Assembly (NCBI GenBank): GCA_964570285.1
Contig: CAZMXP010000002.1
Coordinates: 133,358 to 197,357 of the forward strand
From: CAZMXP01 sp964570285
Lineage (GTDB): Bacteria; Planctomycetota; PLA2
DNA length: 64,000 bases
Direction: 5' to 3'
The position numbers and the translations under genes were made by a program. Positions 25,273-34,359 of the stretch are shown piece by piece; position 1 is the first letter of the stretch, and the number at the start of each line of letters is the position of its first letter. The notes below the pieces were generated by a model that worked only from the letters and a program-made list of their open reading frames with translations, did not search any database and was not told the DNA's origin.

Positions 25273-26247
25273 ATGCACAAAGCGATGCTGATTCTTCCCG
25301 CCGTGCTTGTCGCCGGACTCGCGCTCGCCCAGCAGGCGGCGCCGAGCGCCGAGGAGTTGATCCTGAAACTCGGGTCGGAGGAGTACGCCGTCCGGGAGGA
25401 CGCGACCAAGCGCCTCGTCGAGATGGGCGAGAAGGCGATCCCCGCGCTCGAGAAGGCGCTGCAGTCGAACGATGTCGAGGTGCGCATGCGCGCCGGCCGC
25501 GCGCTGCGCGCGATCCGCGATCCGAAGGGGGGGAGGGAGAGCGTCGATGTCGAGGGCGACTCGCCGGTGCCGGAGTCGCCGCGCCAGGGGATGCGCAACC
25601 GCAACCAGAGCTACAGCATCGAGATGCGCGACGGCCGCGTGAAGGTGCGCGTCAAGGAGGTCGTGGACGGCAAGGAGCAGACGCGCGAGTACGAGGGCGA
25701 GTCGATCGAGCAGCTCAAGAAGGACCACCCCGAGCTCGCGGACGTGCTGGGCGGTTTCCGCCTCCACGTGGGTCCCGGGGCGGGCGCGGGCCGGCCGGAC
25801 TTCGACATCGAGAAGTTCTGGAGCGAGTGGAACAAGGACTTCGACGAGGACTTCTGGAAGAACTTCCAGCGCGACCAGGAGCGCACGGAGAAGTGGTTCC
25901 GGCGCCTGCAGGAGCAGCGCCAGCGCATGATGGAGGAGTTGCGCCAGCGCTTCGACACGACGGCGCAGGGCGCGCTGCTCGGCGCCCGCGTGACGCGGCC
26001 GGAGGAGGTCCTCGACGCCCAGCTCGAGCTGCGCGGCAAGGGCCTCGTCGTCGACAGCGTCGACCCGGGATCGCTCGCGGACCGCCTCGGCATGCAGCGC
26101 TTCGACATCCTGATCGAGCTCGCCGGCCGGGAGATCGCGGGCGCCGCCGACGTGGGCGCCGTGCTGCGCGGCCGCAAGGAGGGCGACCCGCTCGCCGCGA
26201 AGGTCATCCGCCGCGGTCGTCCGGTGGAGCTGAAGAGCCCGTCGTAG
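25273..26247 (+). CDS. Exported protein with a HEAT repeat and a C-terminal PDZ domain
   Basis: A 324-residue protein with a cleavable signal peptide (MLILPAVLVAGLALAQQ). Residues about 30-85 form HEAT-like helices (EYAVREDATKRLVEMG, AIPALEKALQSNDVEV). The middle is a charged, Arg/Glu-rich stretch with long helices (EKFWSEWNKDFDEDF and EKWFRRLQEQRQRMMEEL). The last about 95 residues are a PDZ domain (KGLVVDSVDPGSLADRLGM, FDILIELAGREIAG). PDZ domains bind peptide C-termini, often in periplasmic quality control, but no protease domain is present. The ATG has GGAG upstream. It follows accA by 61 bases. Confidence 0.7.
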   Translation: MHKAMLILPAVLVAGLALAQQAAPSAEELILKLGSEEYAVREDATKRLVEMGEKAIPALEKALQSNDVEVRMRAGRALRAIRDPKGGRESVDVEGDSPVPESPRQGMRNRNQSYSIEMRDGRVKVRVKEVVDGKEQTREYEGESIEQLKKDHPELADVLGGFRLHVGPGAGAGRPDFDIEKFWSEWNKDFDEDFWKNFQRDQERTEKWFRRLQEQRQRMMEELRQRFDTTAQGALLGARVTRPEEVLDAQLELRGKGLVVDSVDPGSLADRLGMQRFDILIELAGREIAGAADVGAVLRGRKEGDPLAAKVIRRGRPVELKSPS

Positions 26248-26461
26248 GCGCGACGGGCGCTGTGCCCTGCAGGCGTGAACAGCGCGAGGTTCGCCGTGCC
26301 GGCTCCTCTCGCTGTCGAGCGCGAGATAGGATGCCGCGAAGGCGCAGGCTGGCTCGATCGCCGGCCCCCTCGTGGCACGGCTGGACTTGACTTCCCGAGA
26401 GCAGACCCCCGCGCGACCGCGGCGAAGCGCGCGCCTCGATCGACTCCCGCCCATCGCGCTA

Positions 26462-26536
26462 GGGTTAGCAGCACTTCCGGGCCGACCGGCATCCGACCTC
26501 TCCCGTCGGCCTCCAGCCCGGAAGTGCTGCTAACCC
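26462..26536. repeat. Perfect 21-bp inverted repeat spanning the FabH-like stop codon
   Basis: Bases 26462-26482 and 26516-26536 are perfect reverse complements around a 33-base spacer. The right arm contains the TAG stop of the FabH-like gene (26530-26532). In RNA it would form a very stable stem, so it could terminate or protect the mRNA end. The sequence is unrelated to the 63-bp element. The rest of the 26248-26529 gap shows nothing else that I recognise. Confidence 0.75.
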
Positions 26537-27669
26537 GCGTGCACGAAGCCGACCGCGCCGTAGAGGTAGCCGGCGCCGATGCTCGGCAGCACGACGAGGT
26601 CGCCCTTTCGGACCGGGTCGGGGACCTCGCGGATCGCGAGGATGCGCTCGGTCCCGGGTTCGCGGTCCACCTCGTAGTTGCCCTGCCGCATCGCGAAGTC
26701 GAGCGCGATCAGGTTGCTCGCCGCGCTGATGTTGCCGACCTTGTAGACCGTCTTCGTGACCTGCTTCGCGTTCGTGCCGAGCTTCCTCGAGAGGCCGTCC
26801 ACGATGCGGCCGTTGGCCTGGTGCGGCACGACGCGCAGCCGCGCGCGGATCTCCTCCATCTCGCCGTCCGTGGCCTCGGGCGCGCCGCCGCCGAAGCCGA
26901 GCACGCGCTTGACACTGTCGGCCATCGCGTGCACCGCGTTGCGCAGCACGCTCGGGCCGCTCGTCATCCGCAGGTAGGTGCGCTGCACCGTCGGCTCGCG
27001 CCCCTCCCCGCCCGGATCGGCCGGCGTCGACGTGAACGGCAGGTTCGCGTTGTCCATCGTGATGTTCTCGGCGTTGAAATCGAAGCCGAGGTAGGGGGGC
27101 AGCATCCCCCCGGCGCCCCCCTCCGTCCGGCCGAGCAGCACGGCGCCCGCGCCGTCGCCGAAGAGGATCGCCGTCAACGGGTCGCCGTAGTCGAGCGTCG
27201 GCGAGATCGTCTCCGACCCGATGACGAGGATGCGCCGCATCGCGCCGCAGGCGAGCAGCCCGAACGCCTGCGCCATGCCGTAGATCGACCCGGCGCAGGC
27301 CGCCGTCAGCGTGTACGAGGGCGTCGCCTTCGCGCCGATCATGTCGGCGAGCAGCACGTGGTCGCCCGGCACGCACGCCGACGGCGTGAACGACGCGTGC
27401 ACGATCAGGTCGAGGTCGGTCGCCTTCACGCCCGCCATCTCCAGCGCGCCCCGCGCCGCCGCCGCCCCCATGTGCGCCGCGGTCTCGCCGTCGGCGATGT
27501 AGCGCCGCTCGTGGATGTGCGTCACGCGATCGACCCAGGTGCCGAAGTCGCCGCTCGCCTCGTCGTAGTTGCGCACGAGACCGCGCAGCATGCCGTTCGT
27601 GATGCACCGGGAGGGCAGGTAGGAGCCGGTCCCGAGGACGGTCACGGACCGGTCGAGGGTGGCTTTCAT
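26530..27669 (-). CDS. 3-oxoacyl-ACP synthase III family (FabH-like) condensing enzyme
   Basis: A 379-residue thiolase-fold condensing enzyme. The catalytic triad is visible: Cys125 in TLTAACAGSIYG, His in RVVPHQANGRIV, and Asn in KVGNISAASNLIAL. FabH starts fatty-acid chains by condensing acetyl-CoA with malonyl-ACP, but FabH-like enzymes also make ketones, olefins and quinolones, so I give no gene symbol. It is about 50 residues longer than E. coli FabH because of an insertion around 200-240 (GGMLPPYLGFDFNAENIT). It stands alone, without other fab genes. I chose the ATG at 27669 because the family similarity begins there. A sigma-70 promoter is at 27704-27732. Confidence 0.85.
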   Translation of the reverse strand: MKATLDRSVTVLGTGSYLPSRCITNGMLRGLVRNYDEASGDFGTWVDRVTHIHERRYIADGETAAHMGAAAARGALEMAGVKATDLDLIVHASFTPSACVPGDHVLLADMIGAKATPSYTLTAACAGSIYGMAQAFGLLACGAMRRILVIGSETISPTLDYGDPLTAILFGDGAGAVLLGRTEGGAGGMLPPYLGFDFNAENITMDNANLPFTSTPADPGGEGREPTVQRTYLRMTSGPSVLRNAVHAMADSVKRVLGFGGGAPEATDGEMEEIRARLRVVPHQANGRIVDGLSRKLGTNAKQVTKTVYKVGNISAASNLIALDFAMRQGNYEVDREPGTERILAIREVPDPVRKGDLVVLPSIGAGYLYGAVGFVHAG

Positions 27670-27703
27670 CGGGATTCCGGGGGGGCGCGGGGGCAGAAAC
27701 GCC

Positions 27704-27732
27704 ACTATACTTCCCGCCCGCGCGGGTCGCAA
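27704..27732 (-). promoter_or_regulatory. Sigma-70-type promoter for the FabH-like gene
   Basis: On the minus strand TTGCGA (27727-27732) and TATAGT (27704-27709) are exactly 17 bases apart, with a predicted start near 27697, 28 bases before the ATG. On the plus strand TATACT (27706-27711) could be a -10 box for addB, but no -35 match precedes it. Confidence 0.65.
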
Positions 27733-27760
27733 TGTCGCCTCCGGCGGTTAGCCTCCCGCC

Positions 27761-30520
27761 GTGGCCCGGCAACTGCTCCTCGGGCGGGCCGGCAGCGGGA
27801 AGACCCACGCCTGCCTCGACCTGCTCACGAAGTCCCTGCGCTCGGGAGGGCATCCGCTGCTGCTCGTGCCCACCTACGGCCAGGCCGAGCACCTGCGCAC
27901 GCTGCTGCTCGACCGCGCGGGGGGCATCGCGGCCCGCTGCGTCGAGACCTTCACCTCGCTCGCGGAGCGGGTGCTGGCGCGGCGGCTGAGCGGGCTCGTG
28001 CCGGTCGCCGTGCGCGACCGGATCGCCGAGCGGGTGCTGGGCGAGTTCTTCCCGCGGGCCGCCGGGCAGCCGGGCTTTCGCGCGGAGTTCCTCGCCGCGG
28101 TCAAGGAGGCGAAGGACCAGGGGATCGACGCGGCCGCCGCGCTCGTGCATGCGCGGGCGCACTTCGCCGAGGGGGGCCGCGGGCGCCTCTTCTTCGAGGC
28201 GTTCGCGCGCTACGCGGCGGAGTTCCCGGGCCCCGACCACGAGGACCTGCTGCTGCGCACGCGCGACCTGCTCGCGGCCGGAGGGCCGGCCCTCGACCTG
28301 CTGCTGCTCGACGGCTTCCACGACTTCACGCCGGTGCAGCGCGAGATCGTCGAGCGGCTCTCCTCGCGCGCGCGCGAGACCGTGGTCACGCTGCCGCTCG
28401 ACCCCGACGAGCCCGGGGACTCCATCTTCGCGACCGCCGCGCGCACCGCCCTCGCCTTCGACGGCTACGAACGGCGCGAACTGCGCGGCAACCGGCGCGC
28501 GGAGGGCGCGCTCGCCTTCCTCGAGCGGCGCCTCTTCCGCGAACCCGCGGGGACGGCCGCCGCCGGCGCGATCGAGCGGTGGGCCTGCGCGTCCGACGAG
28601 GACGAGGCCGACCGCCTCGCGCGCCACGTGAAGCGGAGCGGACGGCCCTACGAGGACTTCCTGCTGCTCCGCCGCACCTTCGACGGCGTGCACGCGCTCT
28701 ACCGGGCCGCGTTCGAGCGCCACGGCGTCCCGCTGCGCTTCTTCGGGAGCGAGCCCCTCGGGGAGACCCCCGCCGCGCGCGCGGCGGTCCTCTTCCTGCG
28801 GTCGCTCGCGGCGCCGCTCGACGGGCAGGACCTCCTCTCGCTGCTGCGCTCGCCCTACCTGCTCGACGGCCCCGCCCCGGAGGCGGTCGACGCGCTCGCG
28901 CGCGGCCTCCGCACCGAGGGCGCCTTCGAGAGCCCGTGGATGCCGCCGGCGACGGGGGCGCTGGTGCCGCTGCTGCGCCGCCACCTCGGGGTCGGGCGCG
29001 CGCTGCTCGCGCGGCCCGACGGCGACGACGACCTCGCGCGTGCCGCGAGCCTCTTCGAGACGCTGCTCGAGGAGGCCGAGGCGCTCGCCGCGATGCCGCG
29101 GGCGGAGGCGGCGCTGCGCCTCGCGCGGCGCGTGCCGCTGCTGCGCGGCAGCGCCCCCGACCGGCGCCACGCGTGCGTCTACGCCGTCGAGGCGATGGAC
29201 GCGCGCCAGTGGGAGAAGCCGGTCGTGCTCGTGAGCGGGCTCGGCGCGGAGCACTTCCCGCGGCAGGTGCGCGAGGACCTCTTCCTGCGCGACGACGAGA
29301 GGCGCGCGCTCGCGTCGGAGCGCTCCGTCGTGCTGCCGCCGCGCGTGCACAGGGAGGACGAGGAGCGCTACCTCTTCTACGTCGCCCTGACCCGCGCGCG
29401 CGAGGCGATGGTCCTCAGCCATGCCGCGTTCGACGAGGAGGGGGTCCCCCGCGCCCCCTCCCCCTACCTCGACGAGGCGGTGCTGCACCTGCGCGACCTG
29501 CCTTCGCGCGAGATCGGGCTCGCGCAGCAGTTCGCGTGGCCCGGCGACGCCGTCGGTCCGCGCGACCTGCTGCCGCTCGTGGCCGACGGGCTCGCGCGCG
29601 CCGACCGCGGCGAGGGCGCGCTCGCGGCCGCGCTGCACGACATGGGCGCCGTCGAGCGGCCGCTCCTCGCGTGGCCCCGGCGGCTCGAGCTGATGCGCGC
29701 GCGGCCCATCGCCGGGCTCGGCGACGAGGCCGTCGCGAGCCTGAGCGCGTCGTCGATCAACGCGTTCCTGCGCTGCCCCTACCTGCTGCTGATGCGGCGC
29801 GTGCTCGCGGTGGAGCCGCCGCGCGAGCGCGAACTCGATCCGCTGCTGCGCGGGACGATCATGCACAGGGCCCTCGAGCGCGCCGCGGTGGAACGGGGGG
29901 GGGATCCGGGGGCCATCTTCGACGAGGTCTTCGCGGAGGAGACGCGGGCGCTGCGCCTCGGCCTGGATCAGGAGGCGCAGCGGCGCTGGATGCGCCGCGC
30001 GGTGGTGCGCGCGGCGGCGGAGCTGCGCGGGCAGCCGGTCGAGAGCGTCGAGCAGGCGTTCTCCATCGAGAGCGACGGCGTCCTGCTGCGCGGGCAGATC
30101 GACCGCATCGACCGGCTGCCGCAGGGGCAGGTCGTGCGCGACTACAAGTCGGGCAAGCCGGACCTCAAGGCGGCGCTCGCGTTCGAGGATGTCCAGCTCG
30201 ACCTCTACCTGCTCGCGCTGCCGGGGGCGGTGGGTGCCTTCTTCGAGCGGCTCCGGGCCGGGGACCGCGTCGGGTTCGTGCGCGACGACGTCGGGGGGGG
30301 CAAGGGGGTCGAGACCTTCACGCAGCAGGAGCTCGACGCGCGCCGGGAGCGCATGCGCGGGATCATCCGCCGGACGGCGGAGGTCGCCCGGCGCGGCGCG
30401 CTCGCGGTGGCGCCGAGGGACCCGGAGCGCTGCGCGCGCACGCAGTGCGACGGCTACGACCTCTGCCGCGTCCCCCGCGCGCGCTGGCTCGAGAAGCGGA
30501 GCCGGGAGGCGCCGCCGTGA
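27761..30520 (+). CDS. addB: AddB-type helicase-nuclease subunit
   Basis: A 919-residue subunit of the AddAB complex, which processes double-strand DNA ends for RecA loading. The N-terminus has a P-loop in LLGRAGSGKTHACLD (residues about 5-19). The C-terminal PD-(D/E)XK nuclease domain contains RGTIMHRALER (about 700), RGQIDRIDRL (about 779) and the catalytic VVRDYKSGKPD (about 794). Cysteines in LRCPYLLL (about 670) and in CARTQCDGYDLC (about 890-902, C-x4-C-x5-C) look like an Fe-S staple, the AddB hallmark. It starts at a GTG. The stop overlaps the addA start (GTGA), so both subunits are coupled. Confidence 0.88.
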   Translation: MARQLLLGRAGSGKTHACLDLLTKSLRSGGHPLLLVPTYGQAEHLRTLLLDRAGGIAARCVETFTSLAERVLARRLSGLVPVAVRDRIAERVLGEFFPRAAGQPGFRAEFLAAVKEAKDQGIDAAAALVHARAHFAEGGRGRLFFEAFARYAAEFPGPDHEDLLLRTRDLLAAGGPALDLLLLDGFHDFTPVQREIVERLSSRARETVVTLPLDPDEPGDSIFATAARTALAFDGYERRELRGNRRAEGALAFLERRLFREPAGTAAAGAIERWACASDEDEADRLARHVKRSGRPYEDFLLLRRTFDGVHALYRAAFERHGVPLRFFGSEPLGETPAARAAVLFLRSLAAPLDGQDLLSLLRSPYLLDGPAPEAVDALARGLRTEGAFESPWMPPATGALVPLLRRHLGVGRALLARPDGDDDLARAASLFETLLEEAEALAAMPRAEAALRLARRVPLLRGSAPDRRHACVYAVEAMDARQWEKPVVLVSGLGAEHFPRQVREDLFLRDDERRALASERSVVLPPRVHREDEERYLFYVALTRAREAMVLSHAAFDEEGVPRAPSPYLDEAVLHLRDLPSREIGLAQQFAWPGDAVGPRDLLPLVADGLARADRGEGALAAALHDMGAVERPLLAWPRRLELMRARPIAGLGDEAVASLSASSINAFLRCPYLLLMRRVLAVEPPRERELDPLLRGTIMHRALERAAVERGGDPGAIFDEVFAEETRALRLGLDQEAQRRWMRRAVVRAAAELRGQPVESVEQAFSIESDGVLLRGQIDRIDRLPQGQVVRDYKSGKPDLKAALAFEDVQLDLYLLALPGAVGAFFERLRAGDRVGFVRDDVGGGKGVETFTQQELDARRERMRGIIRRTAEVARRGALAVAPRDPERCARTQCDGYDLCRVPRARWLEKRSREAPP

Positions 30521-33500
30521 AGCTCACCGCCGAGCAGGCCGCCGCGGCGGAGTCGCGCGAGCCGCGCGTCGCCGTCGTCGCCGGCGCGGGCACCGGCAAG
30601 ACGCGGGTGCTCACCGAACGCTACCGGATCCTCGTGCTCGAGCGGGAGATCGTGCCGCGCCGCATCCTCGCGCTGACCTTCACGGAGAAGGCGGCGCGGG
30701 AGATGAAGCAGAGGATCCGGAAGGCGCTCCTGGACCGGGGCCGGCGCGACCTCGCGCGGGCGACGGAGTTCGCGCCGATCTCGACGATCCACTCGTTCCT
30801 CGCGCGCGTGCTGCGCGAGCGCGCGCTCGACGCGGGCCTCGACCCGCGCTTCGCGATCTGCGACGAGATGACCGCCGACCTGCTGCTCGAGGAGTCGATG
30901 GTCGCGGCCCTCGACGCGCTGCCGGAGGGGCAGCGCTCGGCGCTCGTCGACCTCTCCGGCGGCGAGGAGTGGCTCCTGTCGCTCTACCTCGCCGCGCGCG
31001 CGACGCCGCTCGCGATGGGGGAGCTCAGGCCCGTCGACCTCGACGAGCCCGCCTTCCGCGCGAGGCTCGCGCGCTTCCTCGACGCGGCGTCGCGGCAGCG
31101 CGCGGACGGCAAGACCGGCGAGAGGCTCGAGAAGCTGCGCTCGATGGCCGACGCGCTGCGCGAACTCGATCCGTCGATGGCGCCGGACTTCCGCGAGGCG
31201 GTCAAGGGGAACGTCGCGCGCGCGCAGGGCGACCTCTTCCGCGAGGGGAAGGAGCTCGCGGCGGAGTATGCGGCGCTCGAGCACCGCGAGGCGGCGCGCG
31301 CGGCCGGCGAGGCCGTTGCGGCGCTGCTCGTCCGCCTCGACGCGGAGTTCACGGCGCGCAAGCGGGAGGAGGGGCTGCTCGACTTCGCCGACCTCGAACG
31401 GGAGGGGCTCGGCCTGCTGCGCCAGCCCGTGGGGCTGGAGATCGCGGGCGAGTACGACGAGCTTCTCGTGGACGAGTACCAGGACACGAGCCGCATCCAG
31501 GAGGCGATCCTCGGCGAGATCGCGCGCCGCGCGCGCCCCTTCGGCGTCGGGGACGCGAAGCAGTCCATCTACCGCTTCCGCTACGCCGACGCGTCGGTCT
31601 TCTCGGCCTTCCGCGGCGGCGCGAGCCGCTACGAGCTGAGCGGCTCCTTCCGCAGCCGGCCGGAGGTCGTCCGGTTCACGAACGCGCTCTTCCGCGGCCT
31701 CTTCGCCGCGGGCGAGGTCGAGGCGCAGGACCTGCGCGCCGAGGCGGCCTTCCGCGAGAAGCCGCAGCCGTCGGTCGAGCTGCTCTCGCCCGAGGGGGCG
31801 GACGCCGCCGACGGCCGGCGCAAGGAGGCGCGGGCGCTCGCGCAGCGGCTGCGCGAGATCGTCGAGGGCGATCCCGTCCCGCGCACGCGCGCCGACCGGC
31901 CCGAGGGGCCGCTGCGCTACGGCGACTGCGCGCTGCTGCTGCGCGCGACGACGCACCTCCCGGTCTACGAGCGCGCGCTCGCCGACGCGGGCGTGCCCTA
32001 CGTCGTCGTCAAGGGGCGCGGCTACTACGCCGCGCGCGAGGTCGTCGATCTCGCCCAGCTCCTGCTGCTGCTCGGCGACCCGCACGACCGCTACCGGGCC
32101 GTCGCGGTGCTCACGTCGCTGCTCTGCGGCGTGCCCGAGGGCGACCTCGTGCGCATCCCGAGGGACGCCTGCCTGCCGCTCTTCGCGCTCGACGGGGAGC
32201 GCCCGGCGCTCGTGCCGGAGGAGCGCTGGCAGCGGCTCCGCACCTTCGCCTCGCGCTTCGCCCGCTGGCGCGCGCTCTCGGGCGTCCGCGACACCGGCGA
32301 CCTCGTCGAGACGATCCTCGCCGAGACGCGCTTCCACGAGCTGCTCCTGCTCGAGCCCGACGGCCGCCGCCGCCACGCGAATCTGCAGAAGGCGGTGCGC
32401 CGCGCGCGCGCGGGCCGGGAGGATCCCGCGTCGTTCGCGCGGGCGCTGCTCGAGTTCCGCGAGCGGGAGAGGCGCGAGAGCGAGGCGCCGATCGCCGCGG
32501 AGACCGACGACGCGGTCAAGGTGATGACGGTGCACGCGAGCAAGGGGCTCGAATTCCCGCTCGTCGCGGTGGGGGACCTGACGGCGGTGCGCCACCGCGG
32601 CGGCAGCGGACCCATCCTCCATCCCGACGGGCGCTTCGGCTTCCGCCTGCGCGGCGACGACGACTCGATCGAGCCGCCCGGCTTCGCCGACCTGAGGGAG
32701 TGGAACCAGGCGCAGGAGGAGAACGAGGACCTGCGCGTGCTCTACGTCGCCTTCACGCGCGCCGAGGAGCACCTGATCCTCTCGGGCGCGCGCTACCCCC
32801 GATCGTCGCCCTTCCCCGGCAACCTGCTCGACGCGCCGCCGGAGGGCGTGGTCCGGCTCGACGAGCGGCCGCTGGTCGCGCGCCGCCGCGACCGCCGCAC
32901 GGCCGCGAGGGTGCGCGCCGCGCTCCGCCGCTCCGCCCCCCTGCCCCCCGACCTTCCGCGCGACCGGGAGGGCGCGCGCGAACTGCTCGACCGCATCGCT
33001 GCGATCCAGCCGCCCCCCCGCGACGACGCGCCCTACATCGCCGCCGCCGCCGACCTGCTCGAGTTCGACCGCTGCCCGCGGCGTTACCGCCTGCGGCGCA
33101 TGCTCGGCATCGAGTTCGAGGCCGGCGACGAGCCGGAGGCGTTCCCGGAGGAGCGGTCGCGGCGCACGCTCGGCACGGTCTTCCACGAGATCCTGAAGGA
33201 GGGGGGCCCGGGGGGAGTCCCCGACGATTCCGTGCTGCGCGCCCACCTGCCGCACGCGACCCACGCCGAACTCGACAAGCTCCGCGCCTGGTGCCTATGG
33301 CTTTCCGAGCAGCCGCTCGCGAAGCGGCTGACCGGAAAGCCGCAGCACCGCGAGATGCCCTTCCTCGCGCGCCTCGGCGGACTGCCGGTCCGCGGTGTCA
33401 TCGACCTCTACTGCCCCGACCCTCCGCTGCTGCTCGACTACAAGACCTCGCGCGAGGCGCGGCCCGACGAGTACCGCGCGCAGATGGCGATCTATCTCGG

Positions 33501-33726
33501 CGCGCTGGCGGCGCTCGGCTTTCCCGCGCCGGACCGCGCCCACCTCGTCTATGTCGATGCGGAAGCCGTCTGCGAGGTGGAGGCGGAGCCCGTGGGGCCG
33601 CTCATCGGCCGCTTTCTCGCGGCGCATCGGGCGGGGGGGGGCTTTGCGCCCGCCCCCGGGCCTCCCTGCCGCCACTGCGACTTCCGCGACGTCTGCCTTG
33701 CCGACGGAGTGAACCTGCCTCCTTGA
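30517..33726 (+). CDS. addA: AddA-type UvrD-family helicase-nuclease subunit
   Basis: A 1069-residue partner of AddB. It has the UvrD/Rep helicase motifs: Walker A VVAGAGTGKTRVL (about 22-34), LTFTEKAAREMK, DEYQDTSRIQE, GDAKQSIYRFRYA, and motif V/VI (VMTVHASKGLEFP, LRVLYVAFTRAEEHLI). The C-terminus is a PD-(D/E)XK nuclease with GTVFHEILKEG, RGVIDLYCPDPP and LLDYKTSREARPDEY. Unusually, it also has CPRRYRLRR (about 853) and CRHCDFRDVC (about 1051), the C-x2-C-x5-C pattern of an Fe-S staple. Together with AddB this is a complete pair; no recD or recB-type gene accompanies it. The GTG start is fixed by the overlap with addB. Confidence 0.9.
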   Translation: MKLTAEQAAAAESREPRVAVVAGAGTGKTRVLTERYRILVLEREIVPRRILALTFTEKAAREMKQRIRKALLDRGRRDLARATEFAPISTIHSFLARVLRERALDAGLDPRFAICDEMTADLLLEESMVAALDALPEGQRSALVDLSGGEEWLLSLYLAARATPLAMGELRPVDLDEPAFRARLARFLDAASRQRADGKTGERLEKLRSMADALRELDPSMAPDFREAVKGNVARAQGDLFREGKELAAEYAALEHREAARAAGEAVAALLVRLDAEFTARKREEGLLDFADLEREGLGLLRQPVGLEIAGEYDELLVDEYQDTSRIQEAILGEIARRARPFGVGDAKQSIYRFRYADASVFSAFRGGASRYELSGSFRSRPEVVRFTNALFRGLFAAGEVEAQDLRAEAAFREKPQPSVELLSPEGADAADGRRKEARALAQRLREIVEGDPVPRTRADRPEGPLRYGDCALLLRATTHLPVYERALADAGVPYVVVKGRGYYAAREVVDLAQLLLLLGDPHDRYRAVAVLTSLLCGVPEGDLVRIPRDACLPLFALDGERPALVPEERWQRLRTFASRFARWRALSGVRDTGDLVETILAETRFHELLLLEPDGRRRHANLQKAVRRARAGREDPASFARALLEFRERERRESEAPIAAETDDAVKVMTVHASKGLEFPLVAVGDLTAVRHRGGSGPILHPDGRFGFRLRGDDDSIEPPGFADLREWNQAQEENEDLRVLYVAFTRAEEHLILSGARYPRSSPFPGNLLDAPPEGVVRLDERPLVARRRDRRTAARVRAALRRSAPLPPDLPRDREGARELLDRIAAIQPPPRDDAPYIAAAADLLEFDRCPRRYRLRRMLGIEFEAGDEPEAFPEERSRRTLGTVFHEILKEGGPGGVPDDSVLRAHLPHATHAELDKLRAWCLWLSEQPLAKRLTGKPQHREMPFLARLGGLPVRGVIDLYCPDPPLLLDYKTSREARPDEYRAQMAIYLGALAALGFPAPDRAHLVYVDAEAVCEVEAEPVGPLIGRFLAAHRAGGGFAPAPGPPCRHCDFRDVCLADGVNLPP

Positions 33727-33864
33727 TCTCGTCGAGCCGGCCTCGTCCAGGGGCCCCGTTGCACCTTGGGCGTCTGGTCCCCGCGAGGATCGGGTGGCCG
33801 AACCTCGCGCGCACACCTACGCCGCGCCCCCGCCGTCCCGAGCATGGCAGGTTAAGATCCCGGA

Positions 33865-34359
33865 ATGACGACACCCACGATCCAGGTTGGAACCAGGTTC
33901 CCGGAGGCCACGCTGCGCACGCTGTCCGCCGAGGGCCCGAAGACCGTCTCGACCGGCGAATTCTTCAAGGGAAGGAAGATCGTCGTGCTCGGCGTGCCCG
34001 GCGCGTTCACCGGCACGTGCAGCAAGACGCACCTGCCCTCGTTCCTCGAGCACGCCGCCGCGATCCGGGCGAAGGGCGTCGCCGAGATCGCCTGCGTCGC
34101 GGTCAACGACATGTTCGTGCTTGATGCGTGGTCGAAGAGCAGCGGCGCCGCCGGCAAGGTCACGATGCTCTCCGACGGCAACGGCGAACTCGCCGAGAAG
34201 CTCGGCCTCGTGCTCGACGCGAGCGGCCACGGCATGGGCAAGCGCTTCCAGCGCTTCTCGATGGTCGTCGACAACGGCACCGTGAAGGCGCTGAAGGTCG
34301 AGCCGAAGGCGGGCGTCTGCGAGATCACGAACGCGCCGTCGATCCTCGCGATGCTATAG
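33865..34359 (+). CDS. Peroxiredoxin (Prx5/AhpE-like, redoxin domain)
   Basis: A 164-residue thiol peroxidase. The peroxidatic Cys is Cys52 in VPGAFTGTCSKTHLPSF, preceded by the conserved Pro and Thr, and the helix after it matches the Prx5 family. A second Cys (Cys152, in AGVCEITNA) lies where the resolving Cys of atypical two-Cys Prx5 enzymes is found. It reduces hydroperoxides using thioredoxin or a glutathione-type donor. The first Met MTTPTIQVGTRFPEATL matches the family start. Its stop overlaps the converging Pnkp stop by six bases (CTATAG). Confidence 0.9.
   Translation: MTTPTIQVGTRFPEATLRTLSAEGPKTVSTGEFFKGRKIVVLGVPGAFTGTCSKTHLPSFLEHAAAIRAKGVAEIACVAVNDMFVLDAWSKSSGAAGKVTMLSDGNGELAEKLGLVLDASGHGMGKRFQRFSMVVDNGTVKALKVEPKAGVCEITNAPSILAML

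Noticed and set aside
27706..27711. A plus-strand -10 box for addB
   Set aside because: TATACT is present, but there is no -35 match at the right distance; the minus-strand reading has a full promoter, so I credit that one.
26275..33726. An open frame of nearly 2500 codons on the plus strand
   Set aside because: Only its last 1069 codons are a protein (AddA). The rest runs through the FabH-like and addB genes in the wrong strand or frame; such open stretches are common at this G+C content.
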